Numbered from the stretch's first letter, positions 7,677 through 19,908 are shown. The stretch: 64,000 nt of DNA from CAVYBY01 sp963766935 (GCA_963766935.1 CAVYBY010000012.1:62001-126000), one strand, 5' to 3'. Notes: generated by a model from the sequence alone, not told the origin. Numbers and translations: made by a program.

Positions 7677-9035
7677 TCAGCCGTCGGCGGCGGCGTGGTC
7701 CGGTGAGACCCGGGTCGCGAACGGCCGGATGGCGGCCAGCTCCCTCAGGCCCACCCGAGCCCGGACTCGCGTGCCCGCTGGCTCGGCCTCGGCCGATTCG
7801 ACCTCCGCCCGGTCGTAGAGCATCGCGACGAGATCCCCGCGCGCCCACGGGATCAGCGCTTCGATCGCGACGGGCGGGTTCGGGATCGCCCCAAGGACGG
7901 CCCGGAGCAGACCCTCGGTTCCCTCCCCGGAGAGTCCCGAGACGGAGATGGACCCCGGGTGTCTCCGGGCGAGGCGCGCGCGCTCGGGACCCCCGACCTG
8001 ATCCACCTTGTTGAGCGCGAGCACCTCGGGCACGTCGCCGGCGCCGATCTCGCCGAGGACCCGACGGACCGCCTCGACCTGCTCCTCCAGCTGTGGCGAC
8101 GAGGCATCCGCGACGTGGAGCACGAGGTCCGAGCGCGTCACCTCGTCGAGGGTGGACCGAAACGCCTCCACCAGATCGTGCGGGAGCTTGCCGACGAAAC
8201 CGACCGTGTCCGAGATGACCACGCGCCGGCCGCCCGGAAGGGTCAGCCGTCGGGCGGTGGGATCGAGGGTGGCGAAGAGCTGGTCGGCGACGACCACCTC
8301 CGAGCTCGTGAGCTGGTTCATCAACGTCGACTTCCCGGCGTTCGTGTAGCCGGCGATCGCGACCTGGGGCACGCCGGAGCTCTGGCGCCGAGCGTTCTTC
8401 AGATCGCGGGACTTCGAGAGCGAGTCGATGTCGCGGCGAAGGCGCGAGATCCGCCTGCGGATGTGCTGGCGGTCGACTTCCATCTTGGTCTCGCCCGGCC
8501 CACGGGTTCCGATGCCGCCGCCCAGCCGGCTCATGGCCTCGCCCCACCCACGAAGCCGCGGAAGCAAGTAGTTGAGCTGCGCCAGCTCCACCTGCGCCTT
8601 GCCCTCCCGGCTGCGTGCGTGCAGCGCGAAGATGTCCAGGATCAGAGCTGTCCGGTCGACCACCTTCACGTTGAGCCGCTCTTCCAGCGACCGAAGCTGT
8701 CCGGGCGTCAGCTCCTCGTCGAGAATCACGGCCTGCGCGCCGGTCCGGTGGATCTCGCGGTGCAGCTCGTCCACCTTGCCGCGGCCGACCCAGTACTGGG
8801 CGTCGGGCTCCGATCGGCTCTGCACGACCCGGGCGACCGGCTCGGCGCCGGCGGAGTCGGCCAACGCCGCGAGCTCGTCGAGGTCCTCCTCGCGAATCCC
8901 CGGGCCGATCCCGACGAGAACGGCGCGCTCACGCACCATCGGCCGCCACGTGGCCGCGAGCGGCGACTCGAGGGTCCGCGGAGCAGGCGCTCGGTGCTCC
9001 GCCACGTGATCAGGCCATGGCCGAGCCGTGCTCAC
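7677..9035 (-). CDS. hflX: ribosome-associated GTPase HflX
   Basis: Binds the 50S subunit and rescues or splits stalled ribosomes. The 452 residues show the HflX N-terminal domain (ILDEELTPGQLRSLEERL, VVDRTALILDIFA), a glycine-rich linker (GGGIGTRGPGETKMEVDRQHI), and the G domain: P-loop GYTNAGKSTLMN, switch DPTARRLTLP, DTVGFVGKLPH, and NKVD. The listed GTG start at 9035 overlaps the end of dapD by 26 bp; a GTG at 9005, after the dapD stop, is an alternative that would shorten a non-conserved N-terminus by ten residues. Position matches actinobacterial hflX next to the dapF region. Confidence 0.95.
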   Translation of the reverse strand: MSTARPWPDHVAEHRAPAPRTLESPLAATWRPMVRERAVLVGIGPGIREEDLDELAALADSAGAEPVARVVQSRSEPDAQYWVGRGKVDELHREIHRTGAQAVILDEELTPGQLRSLEERLNVKVVDRTALILDIFALHARSREGKAQVELAQLNYLLPRLRGWGEAMSRLGGGIGTRGPGETKMEVDRQHIRRRISRLRRDIDSLSKSRDLKNARRQSSGVPQVAIAGYTNAGKSTLMNQLTSSEVVVADQLFATLDPTARRLTLPGGRRVVISDTVGFVGKLPHDLVEAFRSTLDEVTRSDLVLHVADASSPQLEEQVEAVRRVLGEIGAGDVPEVLALNKVDQVGGPERARLARRHPGSISVSGLSGEGTEGLLRAVLGAIPNPPVAIEALIPWARGDLVAMLYDRAEVESAEAEPAGTRVRARVGLRELAAIRPFATRVSPDHAAADG

Positions 9036-9843
9036 GCAGCAGCTCGTTCAGCCGGAGCTTCTCGTCGGTCCCCTCGCTCCGGTAGGCGATGATCAGGCCG
9101 CATGGGAGGCCGTAGCTGCCGGCCGGGAACTCGCGTGGCCGGGTGCCCGGCACCACGACGGCTCCGGCGGGTACCTCGCCGCGGACCTCGACGGGAGTCG
9201 TCCCCGTCACGTCGATCACCGGCGTGCTGGCGGTCAGGACCGTTCCCGCCCCCAGCACGGCCCGGGCCCCGACGCGGACGCCCTCGACGACGACGCAGCG
9301 CGAACCCAGGAAGCAGCCGTCCTCCACGATCACGGGCGCGGCCTGCACCGGCTCGAGCACGCCGCCGATCCCCACGCCGCCGGACAGATGCACGTCCGCA
9401 CCGACCTGCGCGCACGAGCCGACCGTGGCCCATGTGTCGACGAGCGTGCCCGGGCCGATCCAGGCCCCGACGTTCACGTAGCTGGGCATCAACACGACGC
9501 CCCGTGAGAGGAAGGACCCGAAGCGCGCGGCCGCCGGCGGCACCACGCGCACGCCGAGCCCCGCGTACCCGTGCTTGAGCGGCAGCCGGTCGTGGAACTC
9601 GAGCGGGCCGGCCTGCGTCGTCTCCAGAGCCCGAACGCGGAAGTACAGGAGCACCGCTTCCTTGAGCCACGCGTGCACGACCCAGCCGTCCCCGTCCGGC
9701 TCGGCGACGCGAACCTGTCCCCGGTCGAGCAGACCGATCGTTTCCTCCACCGCTTCGGCATCGATCGACGATGCCCCGCCGGAGCTCTCCGCGCCGGCCC
9801 ACGCGGCCTCGATCCGCCCCGCCAGCTCGGCGTGAGACGTCAT
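9010..9843 (-). CDS. dapD: 2,3,4,5-tetrahydropyridine-2,6-dicarboxylate N-succinyltransferase
   Basis: Transfers succinyl from succinyl-CoA to tetrahydrodipicolinate, the first committed step of the succinylase branch to meso-diaminopimelate and lysine. The 277 residues end in a left-handed beta-helix of hexapeptide repeats (VLMPSYVNVGAWIGPGTLVD, VGSCAQVGADVHLSGGVGIG, CVVVEGVRVGARAVLGAG). The N-terminal VHAWLKEAVLLYFR matches the DapD substrate domain. The ATG overlaps the dapC stop as ATGA. Together with dapC, dapE and dapF it forms a compact lysine operon. Confidence 0.93.
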   Translation of the reverse strand: MTSHAELAGRIEAAWAGAESSGGASSIDAEAVEETIGLLDRGQVRVAEPDGDGWVVHAWLKEAVLLYFRVRALETTQAGPLEFHDRLPLKHGYAGLGVRVVPPAAARFGSFLSRGVVLMPSYVNVGAWIGPGTLVDTWATVGSCAQVGADVHLSGGVGIGGVLEPVQAAPVIVEDGCFLGSRCVVVEGVRVGARAVLGAGTVLTASTPVIDVTGTTPVEVRGEVPAGAVVVPGTRPREFPAGSYGLPCGLIIAYRSEGTDEKLRLNELLREHGSAMA

Positions 9844-11009
9844 GCGCGCACCCCGGCCAGAACGCCGTCCAGCAGGGCCGCAGCCCGCCGGCAGGCATCG
9901 AGCGAGGGCACCGCCGCAAGCCGCACGTACCCCTCCCCCTCCGGACCGAAGAACGAGCCGGGCGCGACGACGACGCCGGCCCGCTCGAGCAGGTCGATCG
10001 CCCACGCCAGTGAGCTCCGGTCATCGGGGACGCGCACCCACAGGTAGAACGTGGCGGCGCCCCCGGCCACCTCGACCCCGTGCCGCTCGAAGACGTCGAG
10101 GAACAGACGCCGCTTGGCCGCGTACGCGGCGCGATGCCGTTCGACGTGCTCCTCGTCGTTCCACGCGGCGATCGACGCGCGCTGGACGAACTCCTGCGGC
10201 GTGACGCCGACGCTCGGCCGAAGACGACGAAGCGCCCCGATCAGATCCGGATCGCCCGCGAGGAAGCCCGACCGGTAGCCGGTCATGTGCGAGCGCTTGC
10301 TGAGCGTGTTGAGAACGAGCACGCCGGAGAGATCGCCGACCTGAAGCGCCGACGCGGGCGGCTCGTCGAACCACAGCTCGCTGTACGCCTCGTCGGACGC
10401 AAGGACGACGTCGTGCGCGCGGCATCGCTCGGCCGCCGCGGCGAACAGATCGAGCGGAGCCACGGCGCCGGTCGGGTTGTTCGGGTAGTTGAGCCACAGC
10501 ACGGCGCTCCGCCGCCAGTTCTCCTCGTCCACGGCGTCCAGATCGGGAAGGAAGCCCCGCTCCGCCGCGAGCGGAATCCGGACGACCTCGCCGCCCAAGT
10601 ACCGGGCCCCGCGCTCGGGGATCGCGTAGCCGGGGGCCGTCACGATGACGCGGTCCTTGCCGGCGGCGGGATCCAGGAGCGCGCCGGCGAGGGAGAAGAT
10701 CGGCTCCTTGCTGCCGAGGGTCGGCAGCACGTGACGATCCGGGTCCAGCTCGACGTCGAACCGCCGCCCCACCCAGGCGGCCACGGCGTTCCGCAGCTCC
10801 GGAAGCCCGGCCGCGCGGGGGTACGACGAGACCGGCTCGATCGCGGCGGCGAGGGCCTCGCGGATGAACGCGGGCGTCTCGTCGCGGGGATCGCCGATCC
10901 CGAGATCGACGACTTCGCGGCCCGCCTCGAGCGCGGCTTGCTTCCGGCGATCGAGCTCCTCGAACGGGTACGGCTCGCTTGCTCGGATGCCGGGTGAAAG
11001 ATGGACCAC
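9840..11009 (-). CDS. dapC: N-succinyldiaminopimelate aminotransferase (class I/II PLP)
   Basis: A 389-residue fold-type I aminotransferase. Visible motifs are GIGDPRDETPAFIREAL, the PLP-stacking segment, WLNYPNNPTGAVAPL, SDEAYSELWFDEP, and the Schiff-base lysine in NTLSKRSHMTGYRSGF. Relatives of this sequence type are commonly assigned DapC, transferring the amino group from glutamate to N-succinyl-2-amino-6-ketopimelate. Location between dapD and dapE supports that assignment. The GTG start at 11009 lies two bases after the dapE stop. Without biochemical data a broader aminotransferase specificity cannot be excluded. Confidence 0.87.
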   Translation of the reverse strand: MVHLSPGIRASEPYPFEELDRRKQAALEAGREVVDLGIGDPRDETPAFIREALAAAIEPVSSYPRAAGLPELRNAVAAWVGRRFDVELDPDRHVLPTLGSKEPIFSLAGALLDPAAGKDRVIVTAPGYAIPERGARYLGGEVVRIPLAAERGFLPDLDAVDEENWRRSAVLWLNYPNNPTGAVAPLDLFAAAAERCRAHDVVLASDEAYSELWFDEPPASALQVGDLSGVLVLNTLSKRSHMTGYRSGFLAGDPDLIGALRRLRPSVGVTPQEFVQRASIAAWNDEEHVERHRAAYAAKRRLFLDVFERHGVEVAGGAATFYLWVRVPDDRSSLAWAIDLLERAGVVVAPGSFFGPEGEGYVRLAAVPSLDACRRAAALLDGVLAGVRA

Positions 11010-11011
11010 GA

Positions 11012-12127
11012 TCAGGCTCCCATCGCCCGCGTCCCGGTCAGGAACGCATGCAACACGTCGTAGGAGCGCACCAAGGCTTCCGCGCCGACGCGCTCGTCGT
11101 CGCGATGAGCGTACCGCGGGTCCCCGGGGCCGAAATTGATCGCGGCCACGCCGGCGGCTGCGAAGTCGGCGACGGGCGTCCAGGCCTGCTTCGGGCCGAC
11201 GGGCAGGTCCCCGGCGGCCCGAAGCCGCCTGACGAGCGGGTGGCTCGCGACGACGGGGGCGGGCGGTGAGTTCCCCAGGATCTCGATCTCCGCCCGGGGG
11301 TCGCCGAGCAGGCTCCCGAGCCTCGCCTCGGCGTCCCCGGGCGCGACGTTCGGTGCATACCGCAGGTTGACGTCCGCCTCGACGACGTCGGGGACGACGT
11401 TTGTCGAGGCGCCGCCCCGGATGGACGTCACGCTGGCTACCTCGCGGTAGACGAGCCCGTCGATCTCGACGTCCACCGGTGCGAGCTCCGCCAGCGGCGA
11501 CAGGATCTGGATCGCGGCGTGGATCGCGTTCTCGGCCAGCCACGGTCGCGCCGTGTGACCGGCGGTCCCCCGCACCCGGACCCGCGCGTTGAGGTTGCCG
11601 AGACAACCGACCTCGGCGGCGTTGTCCGTCGGCTCCATGACGATCGCGAGATCGGCCGCCCGAAGCGCCGCGGACCGTTCGAGCATCGGCGCGAGAACCC
11701 CATGTGGCGCCGGCAGCTCCTCGCGGCCGAACAGGACGACGCCCAGGTCGAGCCCGGTCGGAGGTTCCGCGAGATCCCGCACCAGCTCGACGATCACGGC
11801 CACCGCGCCCTTCATGTCCGCCGCTCCGCGTCCCGTCACATGGCCGTCCTCGATCCGGCCCGCGGCGGCGCCGGCGATCGGAACCGTGTCGACGTGTCCG
11901 GCCAGGAGCACCAACGGCACGCCCGTGCGACGGTGGGGCAGGGTCGAGAGCACGCCGTCGCCGCGCTCGACCGGACGGAGCCACGCCGTCTCGAGAAGCC
12001 CGCCGAGGTGCGACAGGATGCCGGACTCGTCTCCGCTCTCGGAGGGAATGTCGATCAGCTCGAGCGTCCGCCGTTGCAGCCGCTCGGCGAGCGAGGCGGC
12101 TTGATCCGCAGACGCCCCCCTAGGCAC
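11012..12127 (-). CDS. dapE: succinyl-diaminopimelate desuccinylase (M20 family)
   Basis: Zinc-dependent deacylase producing LL-diaminopimelate. The 371 residues show the M20 metal-binding pattern: LAGHVDTVP (first His-x-Asp), GRGAADMKGAVAV (bridging Asp), FGREELPAPHGVL (catalytic Glu pair), MEPTDN, and the dimerisation-domain GTAGHTARPWLAENAIH. The start is a GTG at 12127 that overlaps the dapF stop by eight bases. Other M20 peptidases look similar, but placement in the dap operon makes DapE the best call. Confidence 0.92.
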   Translation of the reverse strand: MPRGASADQAASLAERLQRRTLELIDIPSESGDESGILSHLGGLLETAWLRPVERGDGVLSTLPHRRTGVPLVLLAGHVDTVPIAGAAAGRIEDGHVTGRGAADMKGAVAVIVELVRDLAEPPTGLDLGVVLFGREELPAPHGVLAPMLERSAALRAADLAIVMEPTDNAAEVGCLGNLNARVRVRGTAGHTARPWLAENAIHAAIQILSPLAELAPVDVEIDGLVYREVASVTSIRGGASTNVVPDVVEADVNLRYAPNVAPGDAEARLGSLLGDPRAEIEILGNSPPAPVVASHPLVRRLRAAGDLPVGPKQAWTPVADFAAAGVAAINFGPGDPRYAHRDDERVGAEALVRSYDVLHAFLTGTRAMGA

Positions 12128-12983
12128 GGCGTCCGGTCCCGAGGTCGAGATCGATGGTCCCCTCGAACACGGCGTCGACCGGGCCGCTCAGCGAGACCGA
12201 GCCGTCGGCTCCCCGCTCCACGTCCAGCCGGCCGCCCGGGAACCGGACCCACGTCCGCGCGGGTGCCACGCCCATCTCCTGGGCGGCCACGGAGACCGCG
12301 CACGCCCCCGAACCGCACGAGAGCGTCTCGCCGGACCCGCGCTCCCACACGCGGGCCTCGAGCCCACCGCCCGCGGCGCGCGCGAACTCGACATTCGCAC
12401 CCTGCGGGAAGAGCGGCAGATGCTCCAGCGCCGGTCCCAGGCGTTCGACGTCGATCTCGGCCGGATCCTCCTCGACGAAGAGCACGAGATGTGGATTGCC
12501 CATCGACAGGGCGCTCGCCACCACCGTCCGTCCATCCAGCTCGAACGGCTGCGCGAGGAACGTCTCCCCCGGTGGGCCGCTCATCGGGACCGCGGCGCGC
12601 GCGAACGCGGGGGAACCCATGCCGGCCGTGACGACGACCTCGCCATCGACCGACGGCGAGACGGTGACGCGCGAGATCCCCGCCGGCGTCACCACCGCGA
12701 AGCCGTCGGTGCCGGCGAGCCCCCGGTCGTGCGCCAGCCGGGCGAGGCACCTGATGCCGTTGCCGCAGGTGCCGGCCGGCGAGCCATCGGCGTTGCGGTA
12801 GTCCATGAGGAATCCCTCCGCGGCGGGGGCGACCCGGATGACCCCGTCCGCGCCGATGCCGGTCCGGCGATCGCACAGCGCCGCCGCTCTTTCGGGACTC
12901 ACCTCGAGATGACCGTCCAGATCGAGCAGGAGCACGAAGTCGTTCCCGCACGCCTCGTACTTCCAGAACGGCTCGATGCTCAC
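12120..12983 (-). CDS. dapF: diaminopimelate epimerase
   Basis: Converts LL- to meso-diaminopimelate using a cysteine pair. The 287 residues contain both active-site segments: NADGSPAGTCGNGIRCLA with the first Cys and SCGSGACAVSVAAQ with the second. The N-terminal FWKYEACGNDFVLL and the TGIGADGVI loop are typical. The start is the GTG at 12983, which overlaps the miaA stop as GTGA. It completes the dapD-C-E-F set; dapA and dapB lie at 28 and 31 kb. Confidence 0.95.
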   Translation of the reverse strand: MSIEPFWKYEACGNDFVLLLDLDGHLEVSPERAAALCDRRTGIGADGVIRVAPAAEGFLMDYRNADGSPAGTCGNGIRCLARLAHDRGLAGTDGFAVVTPAGISRVTVSPSVDGEVVVTAGMGSPAFARAAVPMSGPPGETFLAQPFELDGRTVVASALSMGNPHLVLFVEEDPAEIDVERLGPALEHLPLFPQGANVEFARAAGGGLEARVWERGSGETLSCGSGACAVSVAAQEMGVAPARTWVRFPGGRLDVERGADGSVSLSGPVDAVFEGTIDLDLGTGRRA

Positions 12984-13903
12984 GCGGTCTCCAGGTACTC
13001 GAGCATCGCACCGACGGCCTCCGGCGCACCGGCGGGCCCGACGTCGAACCAGCGGATGCGCGGATCCCGCCGGAACCAGGACATCTGGCGCCGCGCCAGG
13101 TTTCGCGTCCGAGCCTGCGTCCTCGTCACCGCCTCCTCGAGCGGGAGCCGGCCCGCGAGATGTTCCGCGAGCTCTGCGTACCCGATCGCCTGTGTCGAGG
13201 TCAGCCACCCGCCGAACCCGCGAGCCACGAGCCGCCGGACTTCGTCGAGCCAGCCGGCCGCGAACATCGACCGGACCCGGTCCTCGATTCGCGCCGCGCA
13301 GGACCTCGGGCGGCATCCGGATCCCCGCGACCCGCACCCGCTGCGGCGGGGAATCGCTCCCACGCCGTGGCGAACGAGCTGAACGGCGCGCCGGTCACCT
13401 GGACGACCTCGAGCGCCCGCACGATCCGGCGCAGGTTGGCGGGCTCGATCTTGGCGGCGGCCACCGGGTCGATCGCCTCCAGCCGGAGGTACATCGCCTC
13501 GACGCCGTGGGCCTCGGCGTCCCGCTCCAGGCCGGCTCGGATCCCGGCATCCTCGGGCGGGAAAGACCAGGTCGTCGACGAGCGCGCGGAAGTACAGACC
13601 CGACCCGCCCACGAGAAGCACCCGGCGGCTCCTGGCCTGCACATCGGCGAGCACGTCGCGCCCGATCGCCTGGAACCTCGAAACGGTGAACCGCTCGGTC
13701 GGCTCCGCGAGGTCGAGCAGGTGATGCGGAATCCGAGCGCGCTCGGCCGGCGTCGGCTTGGCCGTTCCCACGTCCATCCCGCGGTAGACGAGCATCGAGT
13801 CGACGCTCGCGATCTCGGCCCCGAGCGCCTGCGCGAGGACGACGGCCGCGGAGGTCTTGCCCGACGCGGTCGGTCCGACGAGCGCCAGGAGCGGTCCGGT
13901 CAC
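12980..13903 (-). CDS. miaA: tRNA dimethylallyltransferase, interrupted by frameshifts
   Basis: Adds dimethylallyl to A37 of tRNAs reading UNN codons. The start (GTG at 13903) and end are in one frame: P-loop GPTASGKTSAAV, SVDSMLVYRGMDVGTAKP and LVGGSGLYFRALVDDLVF at the N-terminus, and IEDRVRSMFAAGWLDEV ... TRNLARRQMSWFRRD at the C-terminus. Between them the conserved sequence moves to other frames: FPPEDAGIRAGLERDAEAHG and NLRRIVRALEVVQVTG in one, RVAGIRMPPEVL in another. Frame changes are near 13560 (one extra G in GGG), 13345 and 13298. The intervening protein is well conserved, so these look like sequence errors; if real, the gene is dead. Confidence 0.85.
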   Translation of the reverse strand: MTGPLLALVGPTASGKTSAAVVLAQALGAEIASVDSMLVYRGMDVGTAKPTPAERARIPHHLLDLAEPTERFTVSRFQAIGRDVLADVQARSRRVLLVGGSGLYFRALVDDLVFPARGCRDPSRPGAGRRGPRRRGDVPPAGGDRPGGRRQDRARQPAPDRAGARGRPGDRRAVQLVRHGVGAIPRRSGCGSRGSGCRPRSCAARIEDRVRSMFAAGWLDEVRRLVARGFGGWLTSTQAIGYAELAEHLAGRLPLEEAVTRTQARTRNLARRQMSWFRRDPRIRWFDVGPAGAPEAVGAMLEYLETA

Positions 13904-13910
13904 GGCCGAG

Positions 13911-15253
13911 TCAGGTCGCGACGGCCGCCGGGACGGCGCCGAGCAGATGGTGCGGGGCCGCGCTCACGATCCGCGCCTCGACAAAGGTGCCCGGCGCGAG
14001 CGACTCCTCCAGATGCACGATCCGGTTGGTCCGCGTCCGGCCCTGTGTCGAACCCGCCTTCTTCCCGGCGCCCTCGACCAGGACCTCGACGACCGAGCCC
14101 ACCTGCTCGAGGTTCCGCTCCAGCGAGATCCGCTCCTGCGCCGCCACCAGGCGATCGAACCGCTCCTGCACGACCGGTTTGGGGATCTGCTCGTCGAACG
14201 AGGCCGCGCGCGTGCCGGGCCGGGGCGAGTACTGGAAGAGATAGGCGCTGTCGAACCTCGCTCGCTCGACGACGTCGAGCGTGTCGGCGAAGTCTTCCTC
14301 GGTCTCGCCCGGGAACCCGACGATGACGTCGGTCGAGACGGCGACCTCCGGGATCGCCGCCCGGATCCGTTCGAGCCACGACAGGTATCGCTCGCGGCGA
14401 TACGAGCGCTGCATCGAGCGAAGGATCCGGTCCGATCCCGACTGCAGCGGGAAATGGATGTGCTCGCACACCTTCTCGCACTCGGCCATCGCGTCGATCA
14501 CGTCGGGCGTGAAGTCGTGGGGATGCGGCGACGTGAACCGGATCCGACGGATGCCGTCGACCTCGTCTACACGCCGGAGCAGTTCGGCGAAGAGCGGGCG
14601 GCTGGGACGCGCCGTCGACGCTCACGTCCCGCCCGTAGGTGTTGACGTTCTGCCCGAGCAGCGTCACCTCGAGCACTCCCTGGGCGGCGAGACCCTGGAC
14701 CTCGGCGAGGATGTCGCCGATGCCGCGCGAGCGCTGCGGTCCCCGCACGAGCGGCACGATGCAGAACGTGCAGGCGTTGTCGCACCCGACGGCGACGGAG
14801 ACCCAGGCACGATTGGAATCGCCGCGGGCGGCCGGGAGCGCGCTCGGGAACGTCTCGGTGTACTCGCGCACGTCCATCTGCGGACCGTCTTCCTCGGCCA
14901 TGCGGAGGAGGTCGAGAAGCTGCGGGAGTGCGTGGGTTCCCACGACGACGTCGACCCACGGCGCCCGCTGCTGGATCAGGCCCTGATCCTTCTGAGCCAG
15001 ACACCCGGCCACCACGATCCGCAGGTCGGGCCGCCGGTCCTTCAGCGGCTTGAGATGTCCCAGGTTGCCGTACAGCTTGTTGTCGGCGTTCTCGCGGATC
15101 GCGCAGGTGTTGAGCACCACCACCCGCGCGTTCTCGCAGGTCCTCGGCCGGCGTCATGCCGTCCCCGATCAGCAAACCGGCGATGCGCTCCGAATCATGC
15201 TCGTTCATCTGGCACCCGAAGGTGCGGATGAGGAATCCCCCCGTCACGCTCAC
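13911..15253 (-). CDS. miaB: tRNA-2-methylthio-N6-dimethylallyladenosine synthase, interrupted by frameshifts
   Basis: Radical-SAM methylthiotransferase acting on the base made by MiaA. Three domains are recognisable: N-terminal UPF0004 (IRTFGCQMNEHDSERIAGLL, NTCAIRENADNKLYG, VAGCLAQKD), radical SAM (GCDNACTFCIVPLVRG with the CxxxCxxC cluster, LGQNVNTYG), and C-terminal TRAM. The frame changes near 15138, where an extra C precedes the NTCAIRE segment, and near 14610, between GRDVSVDG and LFAELLRRVDEVDG. Both sides match the family, so probable assembly indels. The GTG start overlaps the rny stop. Confidence 0.87.
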
Positions 15254-16786
15254 CTCGCGTACTCGGTCGAGCGCGTCTCGCGAACCACCGTGATCTTGAT
15301 CTGCCCCGGGTATTGGAGCTCCTCCTCCACGGTCTTGGCGATATCGCGCGCGATCACCTGCGCCTGGAGATCGTCCACGTCGTCGGGCTTCACCATGACC
15401 CGGACCTCGCGGCCGGCCTGCATCGCGAACACCTTCTCGACGCCGGGCTGCGCGCTGCAGATCTCTTCGAGGCGTTCCAGACGCCGCACGTAGGTCTCGA
15501 GCGACTCGCGCCGGGCGCCCGGCCGGCCACCGGAGATGTGGTCGGCGATCTGCGCGAGCACGGCGTCGACGGAACGCTGCTCCACTTCGCCGTGGTGAGA
15601 CTCGATGCAGTGCACCACCTCCGGCGACTCCTTCAGCCGCCTGGCGATCTCGGCGCCGATGATGGCGTGCGACCCCTCGATCTCGTGTGTGACCGCTTTG
15701 CCGATGTCATGCAGGAACGCCCCGCGTTTGGCGACGGAGGGGTCAAGACCCAGCTCCGAGGCCAGCGCCGACGCGATGTGCGCCGACTCCACCAGGTGCT
15801 TCAGAACGTTCTGGCCGTACGACGTCCGGTATTGGAGGCGCCCGAGCAGCTTGACGAGCTCGGGGTGCAGGTCGGTCAGGCCCACCTCGGCAACGGCGTT
15901 CTCGCCGGCACGACGAACCTGCTCGTCCAGGTCTTTGAGCGACCGCTGGTGGATCTCTTCGATGCGCGCCGGGTGGATCCGTCCGTCCGCGACCAGCTTC
16001 TCCAGCGTCATCCGGGCCGCCTCGCGCCGAACCGGGTCGAAGCACGACAGGACCACGGCCTCCGGGCGTGTCGTCGATGATCAGGTTGACGCCTGTGGCC
16101 GCCTCGAACGCGCGGATGTTGCGGCCCTCACGCCCGATGATCCGGCCCTTCATGTCCTCGCTCGGGAGCGTGAAGACGCTGACCGTCGACTCCGCCGTCT
16201 GCTCCGACGACACCCGCTGGATCGCGATCGTGACGATCTTTCGCGCCCGCTCCTCGCTCTCCTCGCGTGCCCGCTGCTCGATCTCGCGGACCTGGACCAT
16301 CGCGTGGCGCTTGGCCTCGTCGACGGTCTGCGCCATCAGCTGGTCGCGGGCCTCGGTCGAGGTCATCTGCGCGATGCGCTCCAGCTCGGCCGCGTGCGTC
16401 GCGGCCGAGGCATCAACCTGCTCCTGCGCGCCCGACGAGCGTGCGGTCACGCTCGTCCAGGTCGCGCGGCTCGCTCCTCCAGCTTCTGCGCCCTGGCGAC
16501 GTAGCTCTTCCTCGGACTGGGTGATCCTTCGCTCCAGCCGGGCAACCTCGTCCCGGCGGAGCTTCAGGTCCTCATCGGTCTCCTTGCGTGCGGCGGCGGC
16601 ATCGGCTCTGGCGTCGACCAGGGCCTGGCGGCGCGTATCGGCCGCCTCCTGCTCCGCCTCGACCAGCAGCTCTTCGGCGCGGACCTCCAGGCTTTGGGTA
16701 TTGGAGGCGGCGATCGTCTTCCAGACGAAGAACCCGACGACGGCACCCAGGATGACGCCGCCAACGCCCACCAGTGCCTCTTGCAT
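15250..16786 (-). CDS. rny: ribonuclease Y, interrupted by frameshifts
   Basis: Membrane-anchored endoribonuclease that starts mRNA decay. The order is: N-terminal transmembrane helix (VGGVILGAVVGFFVWKTIAA), long charged coiled coil, KH domain (MKGRIIGREGRNIRAFEAATGVNLIIDDTP), then the HD domain (GAFLHDIGKAVTHEIEGSHAIIGAE). One extra base near 16064 moves the frame between the KH and HD parts. Three further single-base changes between about 16493 and 16435 restore each other inside the coiled coil. Corrected length is about 511 residues, normal for the family. A hairpin covers the ribosome-binding site. Confidence 0.88.
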
Positions 16787-16792
16787 CCGTTC

Positions 16793-16812
16793 CTCCCACG
16801 ATTCCGTGGGAG
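16793..16812 (-). promoter_or_regulatory. hairpin sequestering the rny ribosome-binding site
   Basis: On the minus strand CTCCCACG, a 4-nt GAAT loop, and CGTGGGAG form a perfect 8-bp stem. The 3' arm overlaps the GGGAGGAA ribosome-binding site six bases upstream of the rny ATG. Such folding could limit rny translation; this is inference from sequence only. I see nothing else in the 262-bp gap up to recX. Confidence 0.5.
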
Positions 16813-17048
16813 AGGACCCCTGCGGGCCCCGTGTTCAGGCGCGACGTTGCGGCGCGACGAACGGAAGGTGCGGGAACGGTCAACCCACCTGGGGCCGTAC
16901 CGCCTCCGTCCTCAGTCGTTGTCGTCTGGTCGGGAATGATCTCCGTCACAAGCCTTCTGCTCGAACTCGGGGTGTGCGTAGGCGTTTCCTCTCCGTTTCG
17001 GGCCATGGTAAGCGGCCCCGAGACGAGAGACAAGCGCCGGATGGCCGA

Positions 17049-17563
17049 TCAGGCCTCCGAATCGACCCCGCGATCGATCTCCAGGGCCGACCTGGCGGCC
17101 CGCCGGGCCATCTCGGGTCCGTACCCACGCCGCAGCAGGAAGGAGGTCAGCCGGCGGAAGGCTACGGCCGGCTCCAGGGAGCCCATCCGTTTGGCCCGCC
17201 GGGCGGCGAGGTCCCGCGCCCGTTCCTCCTCGTCGTCCCCGAGCGACGCGAGCGCCCCCGCCGCAACCGCCGGCGTGACCCCGCTTCGGGCCAGCACCGA
17301 GCCCACCAGGCGCCGTCCCGACCCGCGGGAACCGACCTCGTGTTCGATCACCCGCCGGGCGAACGCCTCGTCGTCCACGAGGCCCACCCCCTCGAGCCGC
17401 TCGAGCTCGCCCTCGACTTCCTCCGCGTCGAAGCCCGCCCGCAGGAGGCGCGTCTCGAGCTCCCGGCGGCTGCGCGGCCGGACGGCGAGCAGCCCGAGTG
17501 CGCGATCGTGACAGCTGCGAGCGCCGGGCCGTTTCGCCGTCGTCTTCCCGCCGAATTGGCCCG

Positions 17564-17567
<4 letters not shown>
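17049..17567 (-). CDS. recX: regulatory protein RecX
   Basis: Small helical modulator that caps RecA filaments. The 172 residues contain the three-helix repeats typical of RecX: ALGLLAVRPRSRRELETRLLRAGF, VEGELERLEGVGLVDDEAFARRVIEH, and the C-terminal AFRRLTSFLLRRGYGPEMARRAARSAL. The ATG overlaps the recA stop as ATGA, giving the usual recA-recX coupling. The reading frame is intact even though genes on both sides are frameshifted. Confidence 0.93.
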
Positions 17568-19766
<2,199 letters not shown>

Positions 19767-19908
19767 GTGATCCTCCTTCACCCTACCGATCCTCTCCCCA
19801 CCGATCGACGCACGGTACCGGCCGGGTCCGACAAAGTTACACCCGTGTGATCCGGCCCGCTGTTCGACCCGGCGTCCCGGCCGGCCCGAGGGCCAGCCCG
19901 CAGGCTAG

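Noticed and set aside
7671..7685. Hairpin between the SIS gene and hflX as a bidirectional terminator
   Set aside because: Only five base pairs with no T-run, and partly within the hflX coding end.
12980..15253. miaA and miaB as true pseudogenes
   Set aside because: Conserved protein resumes immediately in another frame after each break and the same error type occurs in many genes, so assembly indels are the simpler explanation. Not proven without reads.
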